Shown in pieces: positions 36,113 through 59,011 of a stretch of DNA of 64,000 nt; the first letter of the stretch is position 1, and each line of letters starts with the position of its first letter. The translations under genes were made by a program, and so were the position numbers. The stretch is from Hyperoplus lanceolatus. Its lineage: Eukaryota; Chordata; Actinopteri; Uranoscopiformes; Ammodytidae. The notes beneath the pieces are model-generated. The model had not been told where the DNA came from, did no database searches, and saw only the letters and a list, made by a program, of their open reading frames with translations. The stretch spans positions 11,292,001 through 11,356,000 of the forward strand of contig CM049413.1 of the NCBI GenBank assembly GCA_026929865.2, read 5' to 3'.

Positions 36113-36260
36113 GAGCAGCAGCAGCCACACGCTGCGCACACAACGCTACAAGCCCGCCCTCTGATGGAGGAGAAGCGCTCACATGTCCGTCTGTTCCGTC
36201 GCCCCGCCCCTCCTCCCTCAAACCATGCACACTATGTGCGTGTGCGCGTGCCCATGTGTG
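36113..36260 (-). promoter_or_regulatory. Candidate CpG-rich promoter of the ephrin-A gene
   Basis: This segment is C+G- and CpG-rich relative to the AT-rich flanks. It contains a GC box (CCCCGCCCC, 36202-36210; GGGGCGGGG on the gene strand) and no clear TATA box. The position, about 0.5 kb upstream of the ephrin ATG, suits a TATA-less developmental-gene promoter. This is inferred from composition and position only. Confidence 0.4.
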
Positions 36261-39200
36261 GAGGAAATGCTTTCCTTTTAATTAAAACAGTAGGGTGGAA
36301 ATCCGTGATACTTTTTTGACTTGAGGGATCAATTTTATTTTAGGCTATAAGCGTTTAGTGTTTAAGATTAAATATGAATAATTAGAAACATTGGGTTAGA
36401 GATAAAGATTGGCGAATATAGGTTGATTTAATGGACGTTAGCTGTCACAAACGCTGCTAAAGATGAAGCACAGCACAGGTGACATCTAGAAAGTTCTAGG
36501 GCAGATTAGTTTCAGGTGTTACTTATTATGGATGGCGTATGCTGCTGGGAACACACCAAAAGACCAACATCCTCACCAGCTGTGAATTGACTCATTTATC
36601 AAATATTTAATAATATCTTAGTTCATAGGAGCATGCTGTTTAAAAATGTCTGCCAACTAACAGATGCAATGGATGCTGTTTGATATAGGCCTACAATCGA
36701 GACAAATTAAGGACAGAAAACAACATGATGGTGGTAGATCAGACTATATAACCTGGGAGGCTATTTGCCTAATTTGAGTTTCTGAAAGACAGCAAGCTGT
36801 GACTGGACAGGGTTCTTCTCGTAGTCTAGTAAGTCTACCATGTCTCAAGGCCAAATCACAGCAACAACACTTTATAATTGCCTAATCTGACACCAAAATA
36901 GAGTGTATTACATCATTCAGGGACAGTCTCAAAGTTACACATTGGTTCCTAACCAACTATGATCTAGTCAGTAGTCTTCTTGTGTTATTCCTATGGTTTG
37001 AAAGCTTTTATTATAGAACGATATCAGGATTTACGTCTTTGAAGTAAAGGATTTTGGAGAAATTAGGTTATTTCTGCCTCACCTTCAGGGTATAAGGATA
37101 GATTAAGGGTTTAGTTTAATATTATAAATATGAATACAGCCGGTGGAAGGCTATCGCAAGTATAGTAATGACACACGTAGGCTATTTGAGTTTGAATAAC
37201 GTGTGTGCATGCATGTGTGTCTAACAGTGAAATATAGACCGAGGGGGAGCGTATAAAAATTTGGAGACTTTAATTAACCTGTTTAATTTGGGTGGTGGTG
37301 GTTTAACCACTCTATCTAGCCTAACAGCGGCCCACAGTATTAATGGCTCAGTTAATTCCAAATATTAAGCATTAGCCTCGGTTTGATTAACTCTGCCAAT
37401 TTCATATCTCATAATAGTGTTCCTTTTCAGAAGGGATATCAGTGATATCCACACCCCTAAAACGTGCTCATGGACACTGTTAGTGAAACTTTCGCAGGGC
37501 GATCCAAACATTAATCCCAATGACCTCCAGTGATGAAGGAGTGTTCATTACACTTTTTGAAGGTCAAAATTACACTTCTTTCGAGTGGGGAGAAGTTGGC
37601 TGTTGATCTGCTGCCTACTTTCCCCCCCTCTCTCTCGGCTCCTACATACACACTGCCTGTCTAGTTTGCTCTGGTTTGCCCTCACTCACTCTTGCCTGCT
37701 TCTGTGTTGTTTTTGTCAGTGATGACGCCTCTCTTGAGTGCCCTCCAGGCATGTTGCCATGGCGACTGGGGTAAAGGGGTGTTTGAAGGAGCAAGTACCA
37801 TCGCTTTTTTACTCCCAACTCTCCCCCTGTCTGTCCCACCGCCTATCTGTGCGGCTCCACTGGATCACGTGCCTCCACCCATGCCAACATTTGTCATCCT
37901 TTTTGTCGCCTCGCACTCAGGAGGAAAGTGCCGGCCATAACGAGCCTCTTCTTCCATTTCTTCATAAACTGATGATCTCTCGCTTCCTGTTGTGCCTGCC
38001 GAACTCACAGCACCAATGAAAGTGAGATGGAAATACAGAGAGTGACATTTAATATGTTTCCTGGACCCGTCTCTCCGCCAGCAGAGGCGCAGATGCATAT
38101 TTATGATGTGCTTTGTGTGCACCAGTGTGTATTTTTGAACATGTGACTGAGTGAAGCTTCCCAGTGTCATAAGTTATTGAACACATTTGTTTTTTCCGAC
38201 TTTGTACCATGTGATGCACCGCTTATGGATGCCTGCTGCCTCCTGCAGCTGCACACTTTGTGTTCTGCCATAGGCATCGGCACACACTATAGTAACAGCA
38301 GTAACCACGGCTTGTTACCTTGACTCTGACTCAGTTTGTGATTAAATTATGAACTGCAGCTATGGGTATATTGATTATTCACATAATTTGTTATCATCAA
38401 TCAGCCTCCACACTTTCATATATCCTTGCTGGCTTGTTATTGATTTCCTACCTACTTCATTTCTGGTTAAAACCCAATATTCCTCTAGAAAATGTGTCAG
38501 TTTTCTTCCTCAGCGGGTTCTTTATTCTTCCCCCTGGCTCCTATCTGTGCTATCTGCAATTTCCTACACCCATCCCTTCTTATGTTCTCTGTGTCTCATT
38601 TTGGAGGGATCTCAGCTTTAACATTAATGGATTAAAATGATGTTGTCAGTAAACAACACACTTTTTGATTAATCAGTTAATATGAGGAAATGTCAAACTT
38701 TGAATATAAAGAGACTCTGGCAAAAATAACTACACCAGCTTTGAACTCTGAGACACGGGTGAATACCCATACCTGTGTGAGTGTTAGAGTGTGTGAAAAT
38801 GTATCTCTGGCCTGCCGTCTGTGCTTAGCATTGTGTCAGCAAACTGTGCTGACTCAGTCACCCTCCCTCATCCTCCTTTCTGTACAGCTTTCATTTGGTG
38901 TGAATCTGTATTTTGCAGTATCTTACCCTTAGCTATGACCACACAAGTGAGAGATGGATAAAAAAAATGTCAGGGAACAAAAAATATTCAAAGAAATAGA
39001 GAAGTACTAAATTTGACCCTATAGAACTAGGGACAAATTGAGGATGGAGCTAGAAAGAAATTACAGTTCAGGTTATCAAGGGAGAGTTATAAAGGGTTGA
39101 ATAGGGGCAAAGGTTTATAGGGTTAAGAAGGATAGGGAGACAGGAAGGCATTAGTTTAATGGAAGTAAGGCCAACAGTGTTTTTGGTAATGGTTTGGTCC

Positions 39201-41190
39201 CGAGGAGAGTCCTGGCCAGAGCTCCAGGTGGGGCCTCCATCGTCTTGTCCCCTCGAGTGTGGTGCTTAACCTGCCTCGCTTCACTAAGTACCTAGCTGTG
39301 CAAATGGCTAATGTGATTGTAAAGATATAAGCCCAGGATAACAACATCTGCCAAGCAATCAAGAACAATGTTGCTCTGAGTCGGGGCAGTGATGAAAAGG
39401 GAGCTCCGGGAAATGGATGCTAGGATGAGGGCTGGGCCTTTGGGGAAGGAGGTGATGTGCTTGTAAACGGTCGTAGAGGACAGAGGGTGGGAAAGCAAAG
39501 AGATGCACTGTGAGGACAATGTGTTTAGAGTTACAGTTAGAAACTAAATGGAAAATAAATGTGTGAGTATATTGGCATGGTATTTTTGTTATAATAGGCC
39601 ATACAAAGACATCACATGAGTTGAGTTGTCTAAAAGACTTCATTAGAAAATGTCCACGTCTCCTTCTATTAAGGTTTAAGGCTGATGTGTCAATTGACGT
39701 GTTGTCTGACCACATGAACACAAAGGGGGAGCTGTTTGCTTGAAGCCTGCCATCATACATAAATACAAAAAGTGACGGAACTAATGGTGTGAGAAATGAA
39801 CAACCAGAGCTTGAAAGAGAGATGAAAACCCTTCTTGCTTCCTTACCTCGCACACCTGGCCAATATCTGTGTTAAACTGGGTGTTCTGGTCAGATAGTCA
39901 GTTTTTGGAAAGTTACATTACAGAGATTCAGAAATTGCCATTTCCAGTAACATGATGGTTTGAGGGCAAAGACGTTTCAGACTGATCAACCATAAAATAA
40001 GCAAATTGGTAGAATTACACTGACGCCTGCATGGTGCCCTTGGATGGAATATTCTTTAACTTAAAGCCTTACTGCCCCATAAGAAGCATTTCCCACTTTT
40101 TGAAATTTGACGCAGTCTCAAATACATTTCAAACAGAAGCTGAATTAACAATCTGTTAGATGTTTAATTCTATATGGACCACTCATAGCCTCAATATTTA
40201 GCACATGAGCAATCCAAAACAAATGTAATGTATAATACGTGGCCCTGGACCAAGTGTATCAAATGTCATCCAATTTAATTTAATTGATTTGGCCTTTGCT
40301 TCGCTGACCGAGTGATGCCGCAATTTGAACAAAAGTCGAGTTATGTGTAAGTCCACAGGATTCGCTTCAAGCTTTAACTCAATAAAACACCTGAACTTGA
40401 AAAAACCTTACTGAGGCTCAGAATTGAGAAAAAAAAACGATTTTAGTACAACCTAGGTCAGCCTAATGCCAATGCTTGTCTTTACTTGGAAGACAGAGAG
40501 GGACCGAGAGAGTCAAGAAGGCGGAGGGGTGTCGAATGATAGGAAATTATGTTTTGACAGTCAGTAGGTGGTTGGGCATGGGGAACGCCGAGAATAGATG
40601 CACTTCCAATGGCATGAAATATTAAGGAGAGGAGAGGATAAACCAAGAACGGAGCAGCATGTGTCTGATGAGCAAACAAAAAAAGAGGAGAAAAATTATT
40701 AGCATGACTGTGAAAGGGTGAGGAAGGGTTTTTCCACCCAACAGAACCATCAGGAAATTGAAACAGAGCGGTGCACAACACCAGCATTTTCAGCGCAACT
40801 CTATTGTACAGCTGTGCTAGCACCAGTAATGTTGACGTTGTATTACAACAAGGTAAATATCCGGTTTGATTGAATATTATGCAAACCCAAGAGGGGAATA
40901 GACGCTGCTATGAAAGACACATGATCAAAACTGAGAATTTAGCTGCAGTTCTTTCTAACAGACAAAAATCAAAAAGCTTCAGAAAAATATGGAGCTAGAG
41001 TAATGTTGAATTGCTGATAGAAACAGGTGCAATTCAGTGAACTAGTCTTAGGTAATATGGTTTGATCTGTTGCAAAGAAATAGTCTTTATTTACTGCAAA
41101 CATAAAGTACAGACTGCCTTATTTACATGGATTTTTGCATTTCAGTTCAATAATACAGAAAGAAGGCTATAGTGATTGAGGAAGACGGAA
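36261..41190. other. Gene-free upstream sequence
   Basis: AT-rich unique DNA upstream of the ephrin promoter. It carries an X-box-like GTTGCCATGGCGAC at 37753-37766 inside a CT-rich stretch (about 37620-37860). No exon, RNA gene or mobile element was recognised. Confidence 0.5.
37753..37766 (+). promoter_or_regulatory. RFX X-box-like motif
   Basis: GTTGCCATGGCGAC has one mismatch to GTTGCCATGGCAAC. It lies about 2.1 kb upstream of the ephrin ATG. Confidence 0.3.

Positions 41191-41225
<35 letters not shown>
41191..41225 (+). repeat. (GATA)n array, left part split by Tc1 insertion
   Basis: About eight to nine GATA units ending in the TA target duplication (41224-41225). Confidence 0.95.
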
Positions 41226-41479
41226 CAGTATCTCACAAAAGTGAGTACACCCCTAACATTTCTTCAAATATTTCATTATATCTTTCCATGCGACAACACT
41301 GAATAAATGACACTTTGATACAATGTAAAGTAGTCAGTGTACAGCTTGTATAACAGTGTAAATGTACTGTCCCCTCAAAATAACTCGACACACAGCCATT
41401 AATGTCTAAACTGTTGGCAACAAAAGTGAGTACACCCCTAAGAAAATTTTTCCAAATTGGGCCCAAAGCGTCAATATTT

Positions 41480-41800
41480 TGTTTTGCCATCATTATTTTC
41501 TATCACTGCCTTAACCCTCTTGGGCATGTAGTTCACTAGAGCTTCACAGGTTGCAACTGGAACCCTCTTCTACCCATTCATGACGACATCAAGGAGCTGG
41601 TGGATATTAGAGTCCTTGCGCTCCTCCATCTCCCGTTTGAGGATGCCCAAAAGATGCTCAATAGGGTTTAAGACTGGAGACATGCTTGGCCAGTCCATAA
41701 CCTTTACCGTCAGCTTCTTTAGCAAGCCAGTGGTCGTTCGGAGGTGTGTTTAGGGTCGTTATCATGTTGCAGTACTGCCCTGCGGCCCAGTTTATGAAGG
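41480..41800 (-). pseudogene. Tc1/mariner transposase, C-terminal fragment (left arm)
   Basis: Inverted counterpart of the right-arm fragment. It has the same HDNDPKHTS-type and NPIEHL-type blocks at DNA level but with frame breaks (for example a shortened run after CACACCTCC near 41735-41745) and an in-frame stop in the position of a Trp codon near 41570. Not translatable across its length. Confidence 0.8.
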
Positions 41801-41839
41801 GAGGGGATCATGCTCTGCTTCAGTATGTCACAGTACATG

Positions 41840-42290
41840 TTAGAATTCAATGAACTGTAGATCCCCAGTGCTGGCAGCACTCATGCAGCCCCAGACCATG
41901 ACACTCCAACCACCATGCTTGACTCTAGGCAAGACACACTTGTCTTTGTACTCCTCACCTGGTTGCCGCTCCACACTCTTAACACCATCTGAACCAAATA
42001 AATGTATTTTGGTCTCATCAGACCACAGGACATGGTTGCAGTAATCCATGTCCGTAGTCTGTTTGTCTTCAGCAAACGTTTTGTGGGGTTTCTTGTGCAT
42101 CATCTTTAGAATAGGCTTCCTTCTGGGATGACAGCCATGCAGACCAGTATGATGCAGAGTGCGGCGTATGGTCTGAGCACTGACAGGTTGACCCCCCCAC
42201 CCCTTCAAGCCCTTCAGCAATGCTGGCAGCACTCATACGTCTATTTTCCAAAGCCAACCTCTGTGTACGACGCTGACCACGTGCACTCAA
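41840..42290 (-). pseudogene. Tc1/mariner transposase, central fragment
   Basis: Read on the minus strand, this encodes the end of the DNA-binding region (SARGQRR.QRLALENRRMSA, in a different frame near 42230-42290), then SAQTIRRTLHHTGLHG, and the first catalytic block LWSDETKI with the first Asp of the DDE triad, followed by HGGWSVMVWGCMSA. A frame change near 42200 and a small deletion followed by a stop after LQFIEF (41840) break it. Compared with the usual roughly 340-residue transposase, the N-terminal paired-type helix-turn-helix is absent. Confidence 0.85.
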
Positions 42291-42312
42291 CCTTCGTAAA
42301 CTGGGCCGCAGG

Positions 42313-42642
42313 GTGGTATTGCAACATGATAACGACCCCAAACACACCTCCAAGACGACCAGTGGCTTGCTAAAAAAGCTGAGGGTAAAGGTTATGGCCT
42401 GGCCAAGCATGTCTCCAGACCTAAACCCTATTGAGCATCTTTGGGGCATCCTCAAACAGAAGTTGGAGGAGCGCAAGGTCTTTAATATCCACCAGCTCTG
42501 TGATGCTGTCATAAATGGGTGGAAGAGGGTTCCAGTTGCAACCTGTGAAGCTCTAGTGAACTACATGCCCAAGAGGGTTAAGGCAGTGATAGAAAATAAT
42601 GGTGGCCACACAAAATATTTACACTTTGGGCCCGATTTGTAA
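42313..42642 (+). pseudogene. Tc1/mariner transposase, C-terminal fragment (right arm)
   Basis: An open frame on the plus strand with LQHDNDPKHTS (second catalytic Asp) and SPDLNPIEHLWGILKQKLEE (third catalytic Glu), reading on to the 3' end. It points opposite to the central fragment, so the three catalytic residues are on different strands and cannot form one protein. The best-preserved reading frame in the element. Confidence 0.88.
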
Positions 42643-42866
42643 ATTTTTTCTAAGGGGTGTACTCACTTTTGTTGCCAGCAGTTTAGACATTAATGGCTGT
42701 GTGTCGAGTTATCTTGAGGGAACAGTACATTTACACTGTTATACAAGCTGTACACTGACTACTTTACATTGTATCAAAGTGTCATTTCTTCAGTGTTGTC
42801 CCATGGAAAGATATAAAGAAAAATGTGAAGAAATGTGAGGGGTGTACTCACTTTTGTGAGATACTG

Positions 42867-46444
<3,578 letters not shown>

Positions 46445-46449
46445 AGTAC

Positions 46450-46882
46450 TGTGAGGAGACGGAAGGTTCTCCGTGAGAATGGTGACTGATTCCCTCACTG
46501 CAATCTGGTGTGTGGCACTGATTGGCTGATTGGACCCAGGTGTGAGGAGATGATATATGCCCTGAGATCCCAGTGCTCTGTGCTGCTCATTATCTCACCT
46601 TAAGAGGTAGTGAGAGGTTGTCTCTGAGTGCTCCCTGCGTTTCATAGTCTTCTGTTTTGTGTGTGTGTCCGTTCAGCTGCTTGGCAGCGGTGGTTTTGTT
46701 CTTGTTTTAGTTTTCAATATTAAAAGGTAGCCTGTGTGGCCCTGCACAACTTTGTGCTTTTTGTTTTCTCCCCCATCCCAGTGTCGCGTTGCGATTTAGT
46801 GGTTATCTCTCCGGGGGATAACTTTTAGAAACCCCTTGGTCCGCACCTGTGTCCCAAACTCCCCCCCCCCCGAAGCCTTACA
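46450..46882 (+). mobile_element. Solo LTR of a retrotransposon
   Basis: A 433-bp unit begins TGTGAGG and ends CCTTACA (TG...CA ends forming a short inverted repeat). It is flanked by the identical 5-bp target duplication AGTAC (46445-46449 and 46883-46887). Inside are two inverted CCAAT boxes (ATTGGCTGATTGG, about 46520-46532), a TATATGC box (46554-46560) and an ATTAAA poly-A signal (46719-46724), in the order expected for U3 and R on the plus strand. There is no internal retroelement sequence on either side, so it is a solo LTR left by LTR-LTR recombination. The family (Gypsy, BEL or ERV) is not assigned. Confidence 0.75.
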
Positions 46883-46960
46883 AGTACCTCATACAACTCC
46901 ACTTCAAAATCACTGAACTAGAACCTTTAATTAAATTTTTCTCATGAATCTTGTATCATT

Positions 46961-47565
46961 AGCCTGGCTCAGCCCGCCTACCTGCTTCCGCTCAAATTTC
47001 TTTTTCCCTTCAGTAGTCAGTCTGGGGCTGCTGTGAATTTCTCAACTTTAGCTCAGGAAAATTTCCGAACGTCCAATCAGCGAACAGAGCGAGTGGCTGA
47101 GAACGATGACGTCGAAGTCGCGCTCCAGTTTCAGTTGAATGCTGCGTTCCTTTATACTCGGAACTCGGAGATTTCCGACTTGGTAGTTCCGAGTTCCGAC
47201 CTGTCTGTGATCCAGAGCGTCTGCTCGCGAAAGTATGGACGCGGACAACCTTTCTTGTCCAAATAACTAAACGTTAGGCGATAGCACGTTACCGTTGCCA
47301 GGTACCGGTAGATCCATAGACCACAATATGTAGTGAAGTCGTAAATTTCCGAGTTCCCATTACAACTGGAACGCACCGTCAGAAGCCGGCTCATGACACA
47401 CGTCACAACCAACGTTGGCTGATCCAGAGTGGCACTGGGCAGATCCAATAGTTTTAAACTTCAACAGACACCCGCCTCCAAGTGAGTGAAGGTTTGCCAA
47501 ATAGAGCAGTTCCAGACCTTCTGTACAAATGAAATTAAGTACGATGGTCTGGTTGGACCAGGCTA
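46961..47565. mobile_element. Outer palindromic DNA element (MITE-like)
   Basis: Left end AGCCTGGCTCAGCC and right end ...TGGACCAGGCT are inverted copies. Weaker inverted similarity continues inward for about 80 bp (AATTTC...TCTGG..CTGCT on both arms). There is no coding content. The related AGCCTGG-ended palindromic repeat is common in fish genomes as I recall it. It is interrupted by the element at 47142-47376. Confidence 0.5.
47142..47376. mobile_element. Inner palindromic DNA element (MITE-like), nested
   Basis: The left arm TGCGTTCC...CTCGGAACTCGGAGATTTCCGAC (47143-47181) is matched by the reverse complement of the right arm ending GGAACGCA (47368-47375), about 38 bp with few mismatches. 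It lies inside 46961-47565. No transposase frame and no clear target duplication. Confidence 0.55.
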
Positions 47566-55296
<7,731 letters not shown>

Positions 55297-55316
55297 GGGG
55301 GGGGGGGGGGGGGGGG
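55297..55316 (+). repeat. Homopolymer G20
   Basis: Twenty consecutive G on the plus strand. Confidence 0.95.
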
Positions 55317-55881
55317 TACAAACTGGGCCACCATTTACCAGCATCAATAGAATCAGGCTATATAACAGTAAAGAGACACTGAGAGGAAAGAACACTGGGG
55401 GGGAGCTGGCCATTGGAATCGAAAACAAATAAAACTGACCCAGAGGTTGTTTGGAACTAAAAAAAAAGATATCTTAGACTTAGATTGAGGGAGAAAAAAA
55501 ACATGGCACGGTCACACTCGTCGCTTTTCTTTTAACACAAGCAGAAAACTGTGCTCCCTGGGGCTCCATGATTCTGTGATTGGTCTGTCGTTTTGCCCTA
55601 CTGGGGGAGTGATTCCAACCTTTCTATTTTTTACTGTGAGCAAGCTTCCAGGGCGAGCCCGGCTGCGTAAAATCACAAGCAGTTACAGCCCACCTTTACA
55701 AGAGCAGGCAGGTGATAATGTCGGCAGAGTGAAGACAAAAAAGGTGAGACTTAACATGGAACGTAGAGGTCATATATCCGGTATCAGTACGTGCTCCACA
55801 TAATGTACAGAGCTGCAGCCCTTTCCTCCTATGTGCTGTGCAATTACCCTTAAGCTGTGTGATTGCACGCAGTGATTACTA

Positions 55882-55884
<3 letters not shown>
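55317..55884. other. Gene-free sequence
   Basis: Unique DNA; nothing recognised. Confidence 0.5.

Positions 55885-55945
<61 letters not shown>
55885..55945 (+). repeat. (GT)n microsatellite
   Basis: 30 uninterrupted GT units. Confidence 0.98.
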
Positions 55946-55948
<3 letters not shown>

Positions 55949-58900
55949 GAATGTGAGAATGTGCAAGTGTACTATGTCTTTTGCTGTTCTTGTTCTTGTT
56001 CTTTCCTCAATGAGGCTCCGCTAGCCGAGCCATAATGTTTCTAATGTACTGTAACAAACAGCCATTCTCCATGACACTATATGTCTCTTTTCTCCTCCCC
56101 TGTGACTCTTTGTCTTTGTCTTACTCAATCACACACGCAAGCACAAATACTGCACATGTGAGATACTGATCCTGTAATACAGCAGGAAAGCATGGGTGGG
56201 GGGAGTGTATGCAAGATCAGCCTTAATATCCACTTCAACGGGTACATCTCGATAATTTGTCTGTGTGGAATTTACATGCGCTGCCCATGACACGCGTACA
56301 GCAGGGTGTTGTTACATCTCAAGTGTGCGATATATACTGTTTCATCAAGTTGTCATCCAAGATACTCTGGCAGCCGGAGAAAATATTTAATCTACATTCA
56401 AATTTATGACAGTTTCCATTGACAGGGAGAATTTGAGTCGCGGGTTGAGGCATTGCTCCTTTACTTTCAATCTCCCTTTGCAAAGCTGGAGTAAAGAAGA
56501 CAATCAGAGTAAAGCTCTGCCCCTCGTTGCCCCTTTCCCTCACGTACCCCCCCCCCCTCTCTCTCTCTTCCCTCTCTTTCCTGACTAGACTACAGATAAG
56601 ACGGCAGTGAACAACAACAAGGCTGTTTCTCCTGCATCCAACATAGTCACCAGTGGGGAGCCCTCCCAGGGACTAACCAGGGAGCAGATAAATAACAACG
56701 CATGCTTGACTCCTTGGACGCCATGCAGTCTGGAGAATTAATCATGGGCAGAGAAGCCACTACTCGAGCCCCGCAGACCAGCTGAGGCCATGCTCGAGGA
56801 GCGGCTCCTTTGTACTACTCGCTCTGGTCCCCGACATGTGGTGCATTAATTCACATGCACACACATTCATACACATATTGAAAACGGCCCAGACGAAGAG
56901 GAATACACACCCGACAACACACAAACTGGTGCACAGCTGCACAAAAGCATGTGTGTGTACAGTGGTAACAGTGGGCACGGCAGCATTAGGCTCTCCACAT
57001 GACCTGTCCTTGTGAGTGAAGGCAGCGGCACACAGCCTCAGGTGAATTATCTCTGCACTTTACAAACTCTGTGGCTCTGTAATTTGACACGGCATGGCTA
57101 ATAACATGAAAATACCCTGCCTCCTCCAGTTCCACATCTCTCTGTCTCACATTCCCACTTTATCTCACTAATTGCTCCATCTTTTCACTGCCCTCTTTCT
57201 TTTTGCTCCCTTTCTTTCTCTTCGCTATTCTCTGTTTTGTTTTGTTTTGTTTTGCCTTTTCTTTCCTTCGCTCTCTTCTGTAAATTCTGTTAAACATACA
57301 GTGCAGGGAATCTATTCTGCGGAAACCCTCAAGGCAACATGCAGAGAAATGAACGCCAAAGCCATATCACACAAGATGCATACATAGATACTGTATACAG
57401 CAGGTTGAGCAGTGTGCAGCACACATGAGGACTTATGGGGATTATGCCAGCAACAAAGCCTCTGCACTGTGAAATCCTGTGTAAAAATATACATAAAGAA
57501 TAGCGAAGAATAAAAAAGGAAAATGTAATGCCCTGCCAGGGAAACATGGTGTTAAATCAGAGTAGCACAGGGTGCAAAGAAGGTGTATTAGGGCAGTCTC
57601 ACAAGGCCAATCCAACAAATATATGACTGGTTAATGTTAAAACCACCTCCCATTTTTATTCATTTATTATTCATGTTTGCCTACATTTCCTCTAATTCAG
57701 TGATAAATAGCAGTGTTTCCTCTCAATATCTGGACCGCCCGTAGAGAATCACATTATGCAACGCAAATTCATAACCCTTTACCAGCGAGACCCGTGAAGC
57801 ACTGATGCTGAAAACAGGAAATCCTCTGAAGTGGAGGAGGTGTAACACCTACTTATGGACCCAAACTAGAATACATTGCACCTGACAGCAAAAGCGTGTC
57901 CATTTTTTTATCATGGATAAATAAACAAGAGGAAGGAAGGACGGTTGGGAGAAATAGTAGCTGTGGGCTTCTCTGTGCCTGAGCCCAGTCCCGAGTGATG
58001 TTCTACTGAGACAATGCTGGGCCCCTGTTCATCTGGCCCGTTCAGCTGCCAGCGTTAGAACTGGGCCCTCCTATCACTGATGCGTTTGGGCTAATCCAGC
58101 TAATCCTGCCTTTCTCCACGGACATCTGAGGGCCTCTTGGCTCCCCTCCTTTGATCTGAAGTTGCAGGCAAAAGAAGAAAAAAAACTCCTGTCTTGTCTT
58201 TTGCTCTACTCAGCCACACACAAGTCCAATTGAAGAAAGAAAAGGGAGAGGAGGTAGAGGAAACTTGGCAGTGCAGCACCTCTCTCCCTCTCTCTCAATT
58301 ACAAAAATATCCTGTTCCCTATTTCGGCTGGAGATGATGGGAACAGAGCAGGTTGCCTTCCAAGGTGGGAATATTGGATTTTGCCTGTTGCCCATGCATC
58401 TCCATCCTGCAGGGACCAACTTTGTGGGATGACTAATCAAGACCTAGCAGCAGACCAGAGAAGAGGATATTCCCTGCTTTCTGTAATGTGAAACAGTGAC
58501 ACTACGGCAGTGTTACTAAAATAGAAGTCATGTAAGCCTGCTTGTTATCAACAATCTGTGAATGTTTTTCTCCACTACAATAAAAAGTAACTCTCCTTGA
58601 AGACTAAACGTTGTGGCAACTGATTGCTGACTGGAGACGCAAAGAAAAAAATGTGTTTCTTGAATAAACCAAGACCACAGAAATGTGTCAGCCACTGAAG
58701 TAATTGCTTGTTTGTTTTACTCTGTGCATACTCTGTTCACCTATCCCCCCCCCCCCAGATCAATGCATACAAATATAGATCAGGCAAGCTCACAATTGCG
58801 ATCCATTTTGACAGAGGCATGTAATGAGGAGCATTTCAAGGATTAAAGGGCAAATTCTAATTATATTCAGAACTCAAAAAACAACAAATACAATCAATAG

Positions 58901-58966
58901 TATTTTGTTTTTGTGATATTGTGTTGTTGATGTTTAACGTTGGCATAAATGAATGTCCATGGCGTT

Positions 58967-58968
<2 letters not shown>
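55946..58968. other. Gene-free sequence
   Basis: Unique DNA with C-runs near 56547-56556 and 58746-58757, a CT-rich patch at 57130-57280 and a (TTTTG)n run near 57237-57253. No exon was recognised. Confidence 0.5.

Positions 58969-59007
<39 letters not shown>
58969..59007 (+). repeat. (TG)n microsatellite
   Basis: About 19 TG units. Confidence 0.97.

Positions 59008-59011
<4 letters not shown>

Larger units (their letters stand above)
41226..42866 (-). mobile_element. Rearranged Tc1-like transposon: two head-to-head 3' halves around a transposase core
   Basis: Both ends start CAGTATCTCACAAAAGTGAG and are flanked by TA. An internal direct repeat (ACAAAAGTGAGTACACCCCT) recurs about 185 bp inside each end, the IR/DR layout of fish Tc1 elements. 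The arms 41226-41800 and 42291-42866 are inverted copies of each other over about 575 bp, both containing the C-terminal transposase region and 3' end. The 490-bp centre holds the middle of the transposase on the minus strand. A normal element would have one 5' end with the DNA-binding domain; that part is missing and replaced by a second 3' half. It cannot encode a complete transposase. Confidence 0.9.
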
